64,000 bases of DNA from contig NC_092685.1 of the NCBI RefSeq assembly GCF_964275005.1, positions 35,595,018 to 35,659,017 of the forward strand. Reading direction: 5' to 3'. Each line of letters starts with the position of its first letter. The stretch's first letter is position 1. Made by a program: the position numbers and the translations under genes. Below the pieces are notes generated by a model. That model did no database searches, was not told the origin of the DNA, and saw only the letters and a program-made list of their open reading frames with translations. The DNA is from Diadema setosum. Its lineage: Eukaryota; Echinodermata; Echinoidea; Diadematoida; Diadematidae. Shown here in pieces: positions 1 to 13,810 of the stretch.

Positions 1-511
1 GAAATTTGAGGGGGAAAACAGCACAGTGATAGTAAGGAGCAAACAATGGTGCCAATATTGTGTTCATCAGTACAGCGGATTTATTGATAGAATTTGTCTC
101 TTGAAATTTGAACGCGCGTATGATGAGAAAAAAAGACTTTAGTCATGTTCAAAAATTAAGCCCTGGTCGAGTCTGTATGCATGGAGAGGTGGTATAGACC
201 GGTCACGTGATCATCCAGTCAATTGTCGTCTGGCGGCAGTCGCGCCTCTAAATTCACGCGCGAGTGGAATTGCGACCATTGTGACAGTCACTCGAGTGCG
301 CTCCAAATGCATTATTTTGCGCGTTGTACTCTGCGTTTAGCTGAATCGTGAGTGCGAATGGCAAGCATTCGTACAACCTGTTGTGAAAAAGTGACGATAA
401 TATATTTTAAATTCTATCCTTTACTCAACTATTTTCGCAATACGGAATTGTGATCCACTGATCATGTGTACGGCTGCATATATAGCTCAATATAATATCA
501 TCAGACCAATC
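1..511. other. Non-coding stretch, nothing recognised
   Basis: No open frame with coding character and no repeat that I recognise. There are several CpG sites around 180-360. Confidence 0.5.
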
Positions 512-920
512 GTTCAAATTTGTCTAAAAGCACCAAATTTGGACATGTAGACTGCCGTATTCTAAGCAAATTTAGATATTTAGCCCTTTAGAAATTTGAC
601 GTCTTCTCTAAAACAAAATCCGTGAATTTGTTATCGTAGCAATGTGTATTATAGTACCATAGCGACGGTCATTGTCTAGTGTAAGTGCGATCTTCAATGA
701 CTGAGGTTTTGATTGCAGTGACCAAATACCAGTAGAATTTTACTCTTTATTTTTTCTTTATGTGTTTTCATTATAAGTCATGGAAGGCTATTGTGTTGAA
801 AATTTAAGAATTTCCATTGAGAGAAGACGTCCGATTTCTAACGGGCTCAAAAATCGAATATGCTTAGAATATGTCAGTTTACATGTGTGCCGGATTTGGT
901 GTTTTTAGACAAATTGGAAC
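512..920. repeat. MITE-like inverted repeat
   Basis: Two arms of about 100 bp (512-609 and 820-920) are imperfect reverse complements. Both carry the blocks TTTGTCTAAAA, CACCAAAT, TATTCTAAGCA and GACGTCTTCTCT in mirrored order around a ~210-bp loop. I could not fix a target-site duplication, so the true ends may lie slightly outside. Confidence 0.6.
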
Positions 921-3900
921 AATATTTTTCACTTTTTTACGTTCCAGGTGATAGTGTGGTATAGAGCATTTCTATTCATCTTTTATGATTTTTGTGCTTT
1001 GGAATTAGCTGTCCAAAGACAAAAAAAAAAAAAAAAAAAAAAAACCACGAGCAAAAAGAATTCACTTGCTGCTCATGCTTCGTTTTCAATTGTCAAATAG
1101 ATTATGTTATTACTTTATATATACTCCAAGCATATCCAAATCTGTCACTGCCGTTGTTGGTGAAAATAAAGGGCTCGGGGCTGTTATTGTTCCATTTCCA
1201 CCTGCAATGAAATAAAGGAATGACAGATAGATGTTAAAGAGTGGGAAATTAAAACGCTACTACAGATTTATTTCCAGGTCTTTGCGGGACACTTTAAGAC
1301 GACTCTATATACATGGTGCAGATATCGAAAGGGAGTTGGCGATCGATGGACGTACTTCTGTTTGTCCTGGATACTCGAGAGTGATGTCGCCTGATACGTT
1401 GTAGTAGTTACATTTCTAGCAATAGAACATACGGACTGGACCTGGCGACTCCCCATGCATATGGAAGCATCCCAATCCATATTTGTGAGCTATCGAATCT
1501 CAGTCAAAGGGGGTTTAGGGTGTATGGAGGAATGAAAATAAATGATGTCTGAAGTTTGTTTCACCTTCATGTGCTGTTGTTCGTTATCAGCGATAAACCA
1601 CGTAGATGGATGTGAAATCACGTGAGTGAAATTCAAGAACGCATGATAGGATTCATAATATCCCATACGTTTAAGTAGTTGGAAATGGACTCGACTATTA
1701 TAGCTACATGTACACTGTAGGCAATGTACAGAGCTCTTTAGAAGCACCAGTGTACACAAGGCACAAGGGCTTTTGACATCAACACAGAGCAATAACCAAC
1801 CAGTCGAAGAAGGAGAGAAGGAAAGAGAGGTCTACTTGTTTGGGGTCATTTCCTTGCAGCACCTGTGGCCGATTGTGTGCGTCACGAATTGGACTTCATT
1901 CTCATGTGCAGACCCACCTTGGCAAATGACTTGTCAGCCTACACATCTGTCACATCGACAGGAGATTCCATAATATAATTTCATTATGACACTTGTTGTA
2001 ATAAGGGAACCATTCATGTTTTGTTTGCGTTTTTTTTTCGGTAAATGTAAGGTCTTGATCTTCATATGCGTGTTCTGCGGCCGAGGAGGATAGTGAAATA
2101 AATGGGTTCTTAGCTATATCGATTACAATGCAGTGTTGCTTAAAAAAGCAATTGTTCTAAAAAAATAAAGTTTCAGCACAGAAGCAATCGTATTAAAGGA
2201 CTATACTGTTTATCATATCGATGATCAAAGTTTTTTTTTTGTGTGTGTTTTTTTGTGTTTTTTTTTTTTTTTTTTTTTTTTTGGGGGGGGGGGGGATGTG
2301 TTCAAACACCGGCTCCTAATACCCGTTTTTACTCAAAGGGGAGGGGATGCTTGAACACCCCCAAATACAACGCCCCCACCCGCCGTTACGCGTATGGTCT
2401 TTATAAGCTTTTATATGAATACTCACCAACTTTAACCTTATTTCTTCAAAATTCGATATGCCCCTGCGAGGCGTGTATCCCATTAAAGGTACCCATTAAA
2501 GGTAAGGCGCGGGAATCACTATGATCATATCAGTTTACACTCTTTTCAAGTGAACAATATAATTATTATGTAACACGTAGGCCGATGGTGTGATATTCAT
2601 GCAGTTTATTGCCTCTGGCCTCATGGATATTTTTCAACAGTTCTCTCCTTCACTGTGGACAACTCAACCTGCAAGTGTTCTATTCTCCTTAGACAAAGAG
2701 CGAGAATACACTGCACCCGACAATAACATAAAATGTGATGAAATATCATTTGAATTGCATCCCTCAGGACACTTCCCATGCAGCTACCATTCCCCCTAAT
2801 GGATTGCTCATGCCAGGGGAAATATCGAAAACATACAAATTCAGTGCGCAGAAAGTGACCCATAAACCTGTTTTTCTTTTCTGCTAAGCTTACCAAAAGA
2901 GATGATGAATATTCTAATAAATAAATGTATTACACTGGATCAAAAATATGTATCTGTAGTACAAATGGACTCGCCATTGACTCCAAAGCGAATCCCCCGG
3001 GCCTGCATCCGTCTGAATGGCGTCTCCAATGAGACCATCATCCATCTCCGTTTATCGGTTATCGTCACCTGATCGTTGGCTGCTCACTTCACGGATGCGC
3101 TCAGTGACAGATGGTGATTCACTGACTGGTGATCGATCATCATGCTAAGTCTAAAAATTGAATTCCTCTCGCGGTATCGGGACAATTACGGTTTCTGTCC
3201 CATTTTCGCGATATTCGAGCTCAGTTGTTGTGATCAGGCGTTTAGAGTGTTTGCGCTGTGCCATGTCAATATAGACTGAACAGAATAGACCCACTAGAAG
3301 TACAACTTCGTGTCCGTGTCTGATCGTAGGCCTGCAAATTATACCCTCAAAGATGTATTTAGTGATATAGAGTGGTTAATTGAGAGAACACTGAGCTTCA
3401 CAGCAAAACAAGTTGGACCCGACCGGGGGGGGGGGGGGGGCTGATGAGAACATTCCAAGAAAAGAAAAAAAGCGTATAAAAATTTGCTAAAAAAGTAGCT
3501 GAAAATGTAATGTGCTGTAGGATTGATGACAAGTCGGATTTTTCTTCATCACATCATCTTGACCAGGCAAACAGAGATCACTCACTGTCCATGAAACTGG
3601 ACAGAAAGGATGTTTACATCACTACATGAATGACCAATTCATTTCTTTTGTTGATAAGGAGACACGTACGGAACCACGGCTCTGATGTAATATTAACGAA
3701 TCATGAGGCGTTTCGCGATGGGGTGCTTAGCAAGTACGAAGCAAAATCCGAGGAGTTCAGCTGTTAATAGGGCGTCATTGCGGTCTCTGGATTGGTTTTC
3801 AAAACTGGCAGTCATAAGTTCCACTTCGTTTACTTCTGTGGCGTTTTACTCATTCATTTACTATTTGTGCTGTGATCAAAGTTCAATCACTGTTTGTTTG

Positions 3901-6900
3901 TTTTTTTCTGTGAGCATCACATGTGTCTATAATTATTTACAATCTCCTACAAGTTTACCCAAGATTCTATATTATGTAATTATTTCCACTCAAAGCATCA
4001 AGCCTATGCAGACATTGTTCCTGGTTACATACGCTGCCGAAGACTTACGAAAAAAAAAAAACAATTGTACAATCAAATTCAACTCTTGAGAGAATAGTCA
4101 TGAATATGTTACTATTTTCCAGTCCATGCTACCGTGCATACTTAATTGCTGCTTGGTATAGGCCCAAGTTGTGTTTATCGTTTGGTTACCAATAAGCCAG
4201 CCACAAGGAAGGAATATACATGGTTTTGGATAAAATCCAGTTTTGGGCCACTATATTCACATAGAAAGTTCCCCCGTGGAGCACGTGTCATTTCGACCCG
4301 GCCTATATATCCACCATATTTCGTCAACTTTATCAACAAGCCATCAGTGGAATCAGCTCTAATTCACCTCTAATATCAGATTATATCACCTCATCTGGCA
4401 AGTCAGCATGCAGATTCACTTCAGTTCCATCATACTCTCTCGCCTGTACTGGGCCAGCTACGTTTGCCACTGTTGTAAAATATGACCACGGTTATTTTCT
4501 TCGATTTTGGGAAGTAATCAAATCAAATCACATTGGTGAGTATAGAGGAACTGTTGTGTTTCGATATTAACATTACACTTTCTTTCTACCCCCCCCCCCC
4601 TCTCTCTGTATGCCTGTATGATGATAAATAACTAATTCTATTAATTTTATTACATGCTTTTGCTCTCTCAGGTTTTATGCCAATTCGGAGACGCTGGTAG
4701 GCATGAATATAAGTAAAGCTATCCCGACAACCTTTAAGACTCATGTGATGCTGTGAAAGGTATCGAGTTTGCCGGAGAGGTCTTGAGGTTGTCACAACAC
4801 CTTCTGAATGTCACCATGATATATATGATAGAGGGCTTGTGTGGATGTGGCAGCATGTTAATAGATTTGAGAACGAAGCACATGCCAAGTGGTAATGTAT
4901 GGTTTTGTAACAGTCTAATGACTATAAATGTTTAGTTCTTATCGAAATGACCAGAGCAAGAGACTCGTGACTTCAAACTATGTAACTGCGTGATTATGCC
5001 TGCATAATGGGCTTTTCTTTGTACAAAGTTCTTGGGTGATCATTTTATCCAGTACTTTGTAGTACAATGCAGTACTACATTTTCATGCAGGAGAAATGCA
5101 CTGCTGCCTGTTGAGAGTATTATAATACAGACCATAAACCCCCTTTTTATGCTGTTTTTAGGGGGAGTTATGTTATCTGAATTTGATTTCGTTATTCTGC
5201 TTGTTGTATATTGTTACGGCACGATGTGCCGCAGCATTAGAAAGTGGCCGAGACATGCTTACCATGATAATACTCTGCCATTGCCATTATTCTAGGATGC
5301 TCTTGACCTAATTCTACGTACACGACCATCGCTACCTCCCCATAATGCCTCGTGAATCAATTCTGTTTGAAGGACTTCTGCTTCGGTCGGTCGTTGAACT
5401 TGCCTGTTTATCTGTTCTGAACCATCTTCTTTTTTCATGTGTTTTTCATGACAAATGTAGTTTTTATAAAGGACAGTAAACTTGATTAACAGTTATACTA
5501 TCATAGTTTCTCATTTGCCAATCATGTGCAGTCAACGTATTTGTATATTATGCTCAAATTGTTATGTATAGGTATTTGATGTGTTGGTGGGTGTGGTTTT
5601 TTTTTTCTCATACGTGATTTGTATTTTCGAGTTGGTAATCAAAAACATTCATTTTCCACTCATTCTTTCATCCACTCATTCTTCTGGAGCATTTCGGAGG
5701 AAGGAAAGATTTTGGTGGTTGAGATTAATGTAAATATGCTTGTATTGCTGTGATTATACATATTCGTCCTATACGGGTAAGGCAATGTCTTCTTGATGTT
5801 TGTCTTTGCAAAGATGTGACCTGTAGACGGGGGAGGATGTTATCAGGTGTGTTTTTTATTATTATAGTGGCATTTTTTTAAGAGAGTCGTCGCTGAATAA
5901 AGCAATGTTGAAAACTGTAGAGGCACGAACCCAAACATCTGCTGTTGTAGCTAAAATCATGTGATATACGGAGTATCGAAGACAACAAGCTAGGATTCAC
6001 GAGTATATCATATCAGGTGGTTGTCACTTGGTTGCCATGGTTTCAGTGGCTAACGTCGAGAATTGATGGCTGTATTTCCGGTGTCCACTTACGTGTCTAT
6101 TCAAAAGTAATGAAAACCGATTTCCAGATATGTAATGGATTTGTGCTGTCTCTTCATATTTTTGAAAAATTGTGAGATGTGTAAAGGAAACTAAGGTGAA
6201 TTCATAGGGAGACGTCTCATATCGGTATTGTTCATATCTTGAGATCTCGGCAAGAAGGTCAACTGTATGCTTTCATGATCATAAATAACAGATTTGCTTA
6301 CAAATATGTGCAGACGTGGTGATGTTTTGTCTCGTCTACGTGGAGAGCAGATACAGCACACTTTTATCATGCTTGCCTTCTCGGGTACCTTTATGTTATC
6401 ACCCACTGAATTAAGAAAAACATCTTGCAAATATTGAAAGATCTTTTGTAGGCTATGTGCACGAGACAGTCGGTAGGCTAAGCTGATGATGCATGGAATA
6501 CACAGACAAAACACCACTTCATGACATGCTCCTTTCTTTGTTTTTAACTCCAAAGGTCGGGTGAATGTATTGCTCCCTGGTACATCTTTTAGGATTTGTC
6601 TATAGCCTGACCAGACCTATTTGCCATGCTTGCTGTCATGATAAGCTCAACAATAAATTGCGAACCAACAGCAGTCAATTCTATATTCTAATCTGACGTG
6701 TACATACTGATTTCTAACGATTGATTGCTGAAATCTAATTAGCAAGAATAATGATTATTGTCATTATTCTAAATGGAAACAAGAAAGACAGTGATGACGC
6801 TTCCAGTGGATGTCCACAGCGTATTCAAGAAAATAAGATTATCTAATATTTCCGGTAACATCCAGCAATGTTGTTCCGAAAAGTTCCGGCGACTAACGCA

Positions 6901-7445
6901 CCCTCCTCTCTACAAACGCACACACGCACACACGCACGCACACACATACACACACATACACACAAATGGAGGAAACTTGTGCAGAGGGCGAGGATTATGT
7001 GAGAGAAAATGTAAACTGACATTAGCTGAATTCGATATTTAAAAGAGTATTCTTAAATTTGTAACAGGAAAGTTCTGAATCGAACTGCTTGCGGGAGAAA
7101 CGCATTTTCTCAGAGAAGAAATGATAAACCTGAGATTAGTTGACTGGCAACTTAAGCAAACATTATACCAAAAAGGCATAAATAAAATATATAGATATAG
7201 AAGGAAGTTAGTGGTCAAGGTTTCAAGAAAGGAAGAGCGGAAAGTTTAAAAAGCATTGCTGAAAAAGAACGTCCATAGTTCACTGCGAGAGGATAATGGA
7301 GTTGACGACTTGCAGTTGACGCTATTTGCCAAATGAATACTTATTCGTACTTATCACATTCCACTTTCCTCGTTTTCATCAGTTTCCTTTCGGAACCGTC
7401 TTCGTAAAAGAAAGACTGATGAACTGTCAGGGCTATTCTTGGACT
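921..7445. other. Intergenic or intronic sequence without a recognised gene
   Basis: Short open frames here have low-complexity or random composition and no family resemblance. The stretch holds poly-A at 1021-1043, a poly-T/poly-G block at about 2258-2296, poly-G near 3424-3441, and a (CA)n tract near 6918-6965. It could be an upstream intron of the Stum/Spec3 gene that has an exon at 11.8 kb, but no further exon could be found. Confidence 0.45.
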
Positions 7446-7589
7446 CCATTTCATAAAAAATTGATATGATAGCAATTCTGGCTGGAATGGCAATTGTCAT
7501 GGTAACGACAAAAATCCAGCTTCCTGATTCGCTGCTGCTTTGGGAAGTTGTCATTCCAGCAAGCTATCCCAACATCTTTTATGAAATGG
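7446..7589. repeat. Small MITE (stem-loop)
   Basis: CCATTTCATAAAA at the left end is mirrored by the right end. The complementarity continues inward imperfectly through a GATAGC block and a CTGGAATG block, giving a hairpin of about 144 bp. Confidence 0.55.
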
Positions 7590-10410
7590 GGCCCTGGAGT
7601 TGTGCTACCGCAAACCTACCATCACACCGCTGTTTCACGTTCAGATATTATATGTGAAAATGTTCTGCGTAAATGTTCTGGTAAATGTTTTGTGGGAACA
7701 CATGAAAAGAAACTTAATAATTTCAAATTGTTATGTGGCCTGGACACTTTTTTTCCTCTTGCATTACTGACTCCATCATTAAAGATAGAGCATCAGTCTG
7801 CGGAAGACAGTATCATCTCCCTTGATAGGCCTGCCTCTCAGCACATCTGCGTGCGACTTAAGTACGACCATCCTCAAGACTGATGCAAATGCAAATTCAA
7901 CAGCCGTTAAAGTGGAGCAAGCTCTTAGCCCTCAATACTGAAAGCCAGGTCATTCGCCCCGCCACGAAACACATTGTGTCTCAAAGGCGATACAGCCGAC
8001 AACAACAAGCCCATCTCGACGCGAGGCCCTGAACGGGGCAACATCAGGAGCAGAACAAGTATAGTGCCATCGTGTTGCCCACAGTGGTCATTGGTCAATA
8101 TGACACTGACTTCAGCAATGCCACAGACTTAGCTTCTCTTTTGTGAATATTTTCTAAATGCAATCATGTCATAATATTGTCCCGCATTGCTGGCCAGCAA
8201 TGGCCTCCCTTGCAGAAAAAATGGACCCGAGGAAAGAGTGAACCCTCTTCGCGGTTCGATCGCTTCCCACAATCGCCGCTCTGATTTTATCGATGTCGTG
8301 TGGCGCTTCCTACGTTGATATTGCAATCAGACTGTAGCTCAGGCAAATGTCATTATTCATCATTCCTAACCAGTGTCATGGCAACAGAATGTGACCTATC
8401 AAGCACCTTATAAGCATCGTCCTGTTGGAAAAAAATGGCTGAACATGATCTCTAAAGTAGTCAAAGTGTCTCGCGTTTCACTTCGCTCGATGATGTAAAA
8501 CAGAAACTGCGTATCATCTGGTGAATTTGGATGTGATGGCATTCTTCCGGAGGCTCGCGAAACAACGCTAGTTCTGAAGGTATTGGCGAGACAGTCAGGC
8601 GGGTGAAGGGGGGGGAGGGATGTAGGCATGTGAATACTTTCGTGGCAACTTCCCCTGGTGAAGTGTATATCATGAGTAATTGACCGGCTTCCGTCACAGT
8701 CGTGCCGAGGATATTTATTGCTGAAGTGCATCTCAAACCATGCACCGTTATGTTCTCATGAATGGTTTCCCGTTTTCTATTAGATATAAGTTGCTGTTGT
8801 TTATTTGTGTTTTCAAGATTAAATTTCTCCCAGTCTAATATTCTATTGTCCCAGACACTCACACACACAAACACACACACACACACACACGCGAGAACAG
8901 GAAACAAGACATAGAAACACAACACTAAAACGTGCCCACACACACCACATGATGAGAATGTAAAACACGCACACTTAAATTATGCACACACACACATGCA
9001 TCCCCTGTTGGCAAGTTACTGTACAATGGTGGAAATGGTTTGATTGAATACACCGTGTATGATCCCCTAGGTGGGACATGATCTTTCAAACAACAGGTGA
9101 AACAGAAGCCTATATACATAATTCGATTTGCTTCTGCAACATGACGAGGACGGCTTAAATCTCCTCTATCATTTATCAGAGGTTACATGGCACAGATGAT
9201 AAACATATACCGTTATTTAGGATGATCCATTAGAGTCACTCGACAGACTTTATCTAACTACAGCCATACCCGCCCAAGATGTGCAAAGGGTTATCTGCAA
9301 CCTCATTTTCCTAATGGGCCTTGCACGGATAGGAATAATTGAAACTCCTGTCCGCAGATTCGCGTTCATCAACACTTCACTAAGCGTCGAATGTTTTTTT
9401 TTTTATGTCGAACATCATCTATGAATGGTAATTGACAAATTCTTCCCATTAACACTAATTAAGCGTAATCAAAACAGACTTCACTGCTCTCATTCTCACT
9501 CATGTCGAAAACCTGCTAACCATGAAGATACATTGTAACCATATGACAACCAGGTGTTTGTTTTCATTTTTGATTGAAAAAGTTTGCCCGATTTTCTTTC
9601 ACTTTTTTTTTTTTTTTTTTACAATCTTGGTGGATATCAGTGTGAATGTAATGTCATGCAATATTTTGTCGCCAGTAACATGACGTGTCTCGGAAAGGTT
9701 TGATATTTCTAATGGCCTCATTCTTGGCACGATTTGATGCCGAATGTCAATCACACCCCTGATATCATTCGCAACGAAACTCCCAAAGAGTATTCCAAAA
9801 TATGGGCAAATTGACAGCAAAGAACAATTATATGTTAAATTCCAGGGTTTTGCTATGACGCTAATGATGACGTCAAAATGTAAGTCTAGCCATAATGATG
9901 CAAGAAATCATATGTACAACTCATACACTTTTGGAATATACAATAAAAATGGGGTCTCGTGCCATTCTAGGGAGCTATGACGAAATAAACACAAGAGGAA
10001 TTTACACAGCCACTATTTTATTTTTGCACATTCCAGTTTTCCGTCGGTAGATGATGGACAACTACCGGTATATAAGTGAAAAAGAGGGATCGAAAAACCC
10101 TCCTCAAGAGTAATGTTTTTTTTTTTTTTGAAATTTGGCAGTTTTATTTATGTTGTTTGTCAATGTAGATGATCCGCTCCCCGGCTCGCCTGATGGCGTA
10201 TTTCTGTTTTTGGCCACGTAATATCGACCCGTACCTGCTTACCGAGGGGGGTCTCTGCCCGCCTACCTACACCACTGATCACTATGTAAAAATCACAGAG
10301 ATCAGTGGCCTCCACTCAAGAACAGCGGCAAGTTGTGTCCGTTATTTACCAAAAACCTGAATATATTCAGGTTTTTCCTGTAAATGTGCACCCCCCCCAA
10401 AAAAAAAAAC

Positions 10411-10442
<32 letters not shown>

Positions 10443-11332
10443 AACAAACAAACAAATGATTCTGGTTTTTCTGTCAATGTAAATGGTATACATGGAAAAA
10501 TATGCTTTTTCCGATTCTGGCTTTTGCATTGCAGATGTCCCTGAACAGAAAGGCATGTTTTCTACTACAGGCGCACGCAAACTTTATAACTTTGACGCAT
10601 TACCTTATTATTTGTCTAGAATGACGAGAAATCAGTAGATATTGCCTGTGGTTGTATCAGAAACCCAATTCAAGCGCAAAAATGGCGTTTCCAAATTGCG
10701 TATACCGGTGGCACGCGCAAATTCAAAATGCTCAAAATTTTCTGAAACGTAGACATTGTTTAGTTGATCAAAAAGGCATTCGAACACTTAAATGTTTTGA
10801 CACGCACACGGGAAAGACTGCAACATGACTTTAGCTCGCGACCTGAAATTTTTGCCTACCGAAAATGATTCGGAAATGACATTCGGTTAGGAAGGTAATG
10901 TTAAATGACATGACTTTATCTGAAAATCACAAAATGGCGTCTACATGACGTCATGCATCAGTGATTGCAATAATCTTGCATCAATAAAAACTCGTTGCAC
11001 TGCATAATGAAACACCAACAAAATTTTCATGTTGATCGGTCACGAAAATTTGGAGATAACAGCCCGGCAAAATATGGCAGAAAGAAAGAAGAATAAAAAA
11101 CGGCAATAAAGATTTCGACAGTAACATGAGATCACACTTATCGTCCGTAGGTGGAGGGGAGAGAGTGAGCCAGAGTATAAGAAAAAAAAAATCCTCAGAA
11201 AACAAAGAGAGAGAGATGGAGAAATAGGTAAATAACAAAAGTAGGGTTTTGTACTGTTAGATTGTGCATGAGGATGTATTGTTCGAGGGTATGTGAATTT
11301 CCCTAATCATACAATTCAGTGAAGGTGACATT
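7590..11332. other. Non-coding stretch with microsatellites
   Basis: No supported gene. (CA)n tracts lie near 8860-8893 and 10402-10438, and a poly-T tract near 9604-9620. A perfect 26-bp palindrome sits at 10351-10376. Confidence 0.45.
10351..10376. repeat. Perfect 26-bp palindrome
   Basis: AAAAACCTGAATA is followed directly by its exact reverse complement with no spacer. It is AT-rich, ends in A/T runs, and is probably the core of a small foldback repeat. Confidence 0.7.
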
Positions 11333-11640
11333 CTCTTCACCTGAGCCAAAAGCTCAAGTGAGCTATTGCGATCGCTCTTCGTCCGGCGTCTGTCGTGCAT
11401 CGTGCGTCGTGCGTAAATTTTGTACATTTTCATCTTCTTCTTGAAAACCCCACGACCGATTTTCACCAAACTTGGCGGGTAGCATCCCCAAGGGGATAGG
11501 ATTTCAATTTGTTCAAATGGGCACCATGCCCCATCTGGGGGCCTAAGGGGACCCAAACTCCCCAAAATCAAGGAATCTGTAAAAACCTTCTTCTCTACAA
11601 CCAAAAGTGATAGAGCTAAGTTGATACTATGAGTTAGTAC
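11333..11640 (-). repeat. Dispersed repeat with terminal hairpin (partial)
   Basis: Begins with a small hairpin (CACCTGAGCC mirrored by GCTCAAGTGA). A run of CGTC/CGTG-rich units follows, then a block with TTTTCACCAAACTTGGCGGG. The layout is like dispersed repeats of many marine invertebrates; this is recognition from memory, not alignment. The right boundary is approximate. Confidence 0.45.
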
Positions 11641-11826
11641 ATTGATGACTGTAGTTTCAAGTTTGTTAATGGCGGAATCAGGGAAATGCGTTGTATAAAG
11701 TCTAAATGTTCAAGTTTGACATGTGACACTGTCTAATGATTCTTTATTCTTTCTTTACTCCCCCCCCCCTCCCCCTTCTCTACCCACCTCATCACCGATC
11801 TCTTCCACATCATTTCCCTTGCCCAG

Positions 11827-11997
11827 GAACTTTGGTGTCGGCCTTCGCGTGTCTGTGCTGTGGCTACCCCGAGGTTCGTCCCGTGGTGGCGTTCTTCTGG
11901 AATCTCCTTGCCGCCTTCTTGCAAATGCTCACCTTCGTATTCATTGTTGGCTGGATATGGAGCATTATATGGGGCATGACGTTCATTTCACTGGCCT
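11827..11997 (+). CDS. Stum/Spec3-family membrane protein, single internal or terminal exon
   Basis: A strong acceptor (long pyrimidine tract, then TTGCCCAG) opens a frame needing one base from the previous exon. It reads GTLVSAFACLCCG, then FFWNLLAAFLQML and FIVGWIWSIIWGM. Vertebrate STUM has the same pattern, as I recall it: GTFVSAF...LCG, FWLNIAAALIQVLT, VGWIMSIFWGM. The segment would form the last hydrophobic, helix-rich part of the protein. Drosophila Stum is tied to mechanosensory neurons; the related Spec3 protein of sea urchins is tied to ectodermal cilia. The exon ends either at the donor CCT|GTGAGT (11997) or, if unspliced, at the stop TAG at 12003-12005. The proline-rich N-terminal part and first membrane segment were not found upstream, so the gene is incomplete here. 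Family call is fairly secure; exact orthology is not. Confidence 0.72.
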
Positions 11998-12005
11998 GTG
12001 AGTAG

Positions 12006-13101
12006 AGCTACGTAGAAATAAGTTGAATTTGCATTGCACTGTAACATGTATGGTGATAGCTTACTTTATGAAAATTATGCAGTTATTACTGTAAATGCAC
12101 TGTGCGGAGGGTGTAGATTTTTGCAAGACTTGAAAAATATCGAAATGCATCGTAGTCTACACCTACTTTGACACGTGTTGTGTCAGCATGTTGATTTAAG
12201 AGGTTGGAATTTCGATGAGGGCCTTCATTTCTTTGACTCACAATGAAGATTACACATAGTATATCGTATTTGACGTTATGTTTTGTTGTCAATACCCCCA
12301 TCGCCCCCCCCCCCCCCCCTCCGCGGTCAACCATACAAAATTCGGCCTATATGCTTGTTCCAGATACCCCTTTTACTGATGGAAATGCCCCCTTTTTCGG
12401 AAGGGGGCTTTTTAAAGGGAAGCCATCAAAATTACCCCTGATCATGAGCTTTTGGAAGGGAAGCCTCACAGCGCACGTACTTTTTAGCAGTGTGACGTTC
12501 GTGCAGCGCATGTGACGAAAATGTCCTGTGAAGAGAAGGCCAGCCCGCACACTTTTCAGCAAAACAATAATACTAACAGGACGCACATTCGGGAGAATTG
12601 GACCAAACACCAAGAAGCCTCATTTTTCAGAATTGTTCAAGAAAAATTGGAAAACTACCCCCAATCAAAAAATATTTCGGGGAAAAAATAAGAGACCTCA
12701 TATTTCATTGATTTCTCGTGATTTCTCCCCCGAGTTTAGCGACTATATAAAACATATATACCCACTTTCCCCTAAAATTAGAAACGCAAATGCGGTTACA
12801 GATAACCACCTGAGTTGGGGGGAGGGGAGGGGGAGGTATTAATAGAGATAACGGACATTCATTTGACAAATTACCTCATGATGATCGCCATTTACTGCCA
12901 CCTAGTTGAGAGAATGCCTCACAGAACTAATAGCCTATTGAAACTCTTGGAATACTATGGACACAAACCACCAACAAGTCGGCTGGTCGACTACGAAAGC
13001 TTCGGCAAATGTATATCTTGAGCAACGCTGAAATTTGGAGGAAATCGGCTCTTAAAAGGGATGGGAATAATATTATAAACTATTGGTAATTTTGCCAACT
13101 A
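12006..13101. other. Non-coding stretch, possible C-rich MITE
   Basis: No supported gene. AATACCCCC at 12291 is loosely mirrored by GGAGGTATT ending near 12840, which suggests a ~550-bp MITE with G/C-run ends. A strong hairpin GCCCCCTT/AAGGGGGC lies at 12387-12408. I could not establish a target duplication. Confidence 0.35.
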
Positions 13102-13464
13102 TTAAAGGTCCCGTTTACCTTTGGGAGCAGTGATTTTACAAATGTTCAAGGTATCACTTTTGATGCATATGTGTAGGTCAGTTGTATCACAAAACATCCT
13201 ACCATATAAAACTTTTGCAATAAAGCCTAGAATATAAGGAGATATCATTATTTTTCTCATTAAACCATAACTATAGACAGTTTAGTCTGGAAACATTTTT
13301 ATTATAACTACTGTTCACATTTTGTAAAGTTAACAGCACTTAACATCGATTATACTGGTTCATTTTTTTACGATGGTTGTTTCTACCCCCAACTCACATT
13401 TTAGAACTATTTTGAAGCATGCTGGGTTTTTGTTTCATCTGCAAATGGTAAATTATGCCTTTAA
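13102..13464. repeat. TTAA-flanked MITE
   Basis: Starts TTAAAGG and ends CCTTTAA, with imperfect terminal inverted repeats sharing TTTACC and AG/G-rich blocks over about 30 bp. TTAA on both sides fits a piggyBac-like or similar non-autonomous element. There is no coding capacity. Confidence 0.6.
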
Positions 13465-13810
13465 TCAGGTACATAGTAGGCCACTTGATATCATTGCTAT
13501 ATACCTATCACTCACATACAACGGCGTAAATCCGTCCCCCCTCCCACGGTAAGGACTTTTTGCATTTTGATGTTGTAAATGGTGCAATTTTATGCATGTT
13601 TGCGTGTTTTATCGATTTCAAACAGTCCAACTTGTTTAAGGTAGCAGAATATTTTAATGTAGATTATACAATGAACAATTTGCCTATAAAATGGTATCAT
13701 TAATTAAACTCATTGTATTAAGTTTTACGACGAATAATCATCATTGAACGTTGCCTGTTCAGCAATCAAACAGAAAAAGCAAGCACACGAGGCTGTAGAT
13801 AAGGGGCATT
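13465..13810. other. Non-coding stretch, nothing recognised
   Basis: AT-rich and without coding frames. A short GGCGTAAATCC motif followed by a C-run near 13525 resembles the ends of other G-run MITE fragments in the window (compare 17.85-17.95 kb). Confidence 0.35.
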
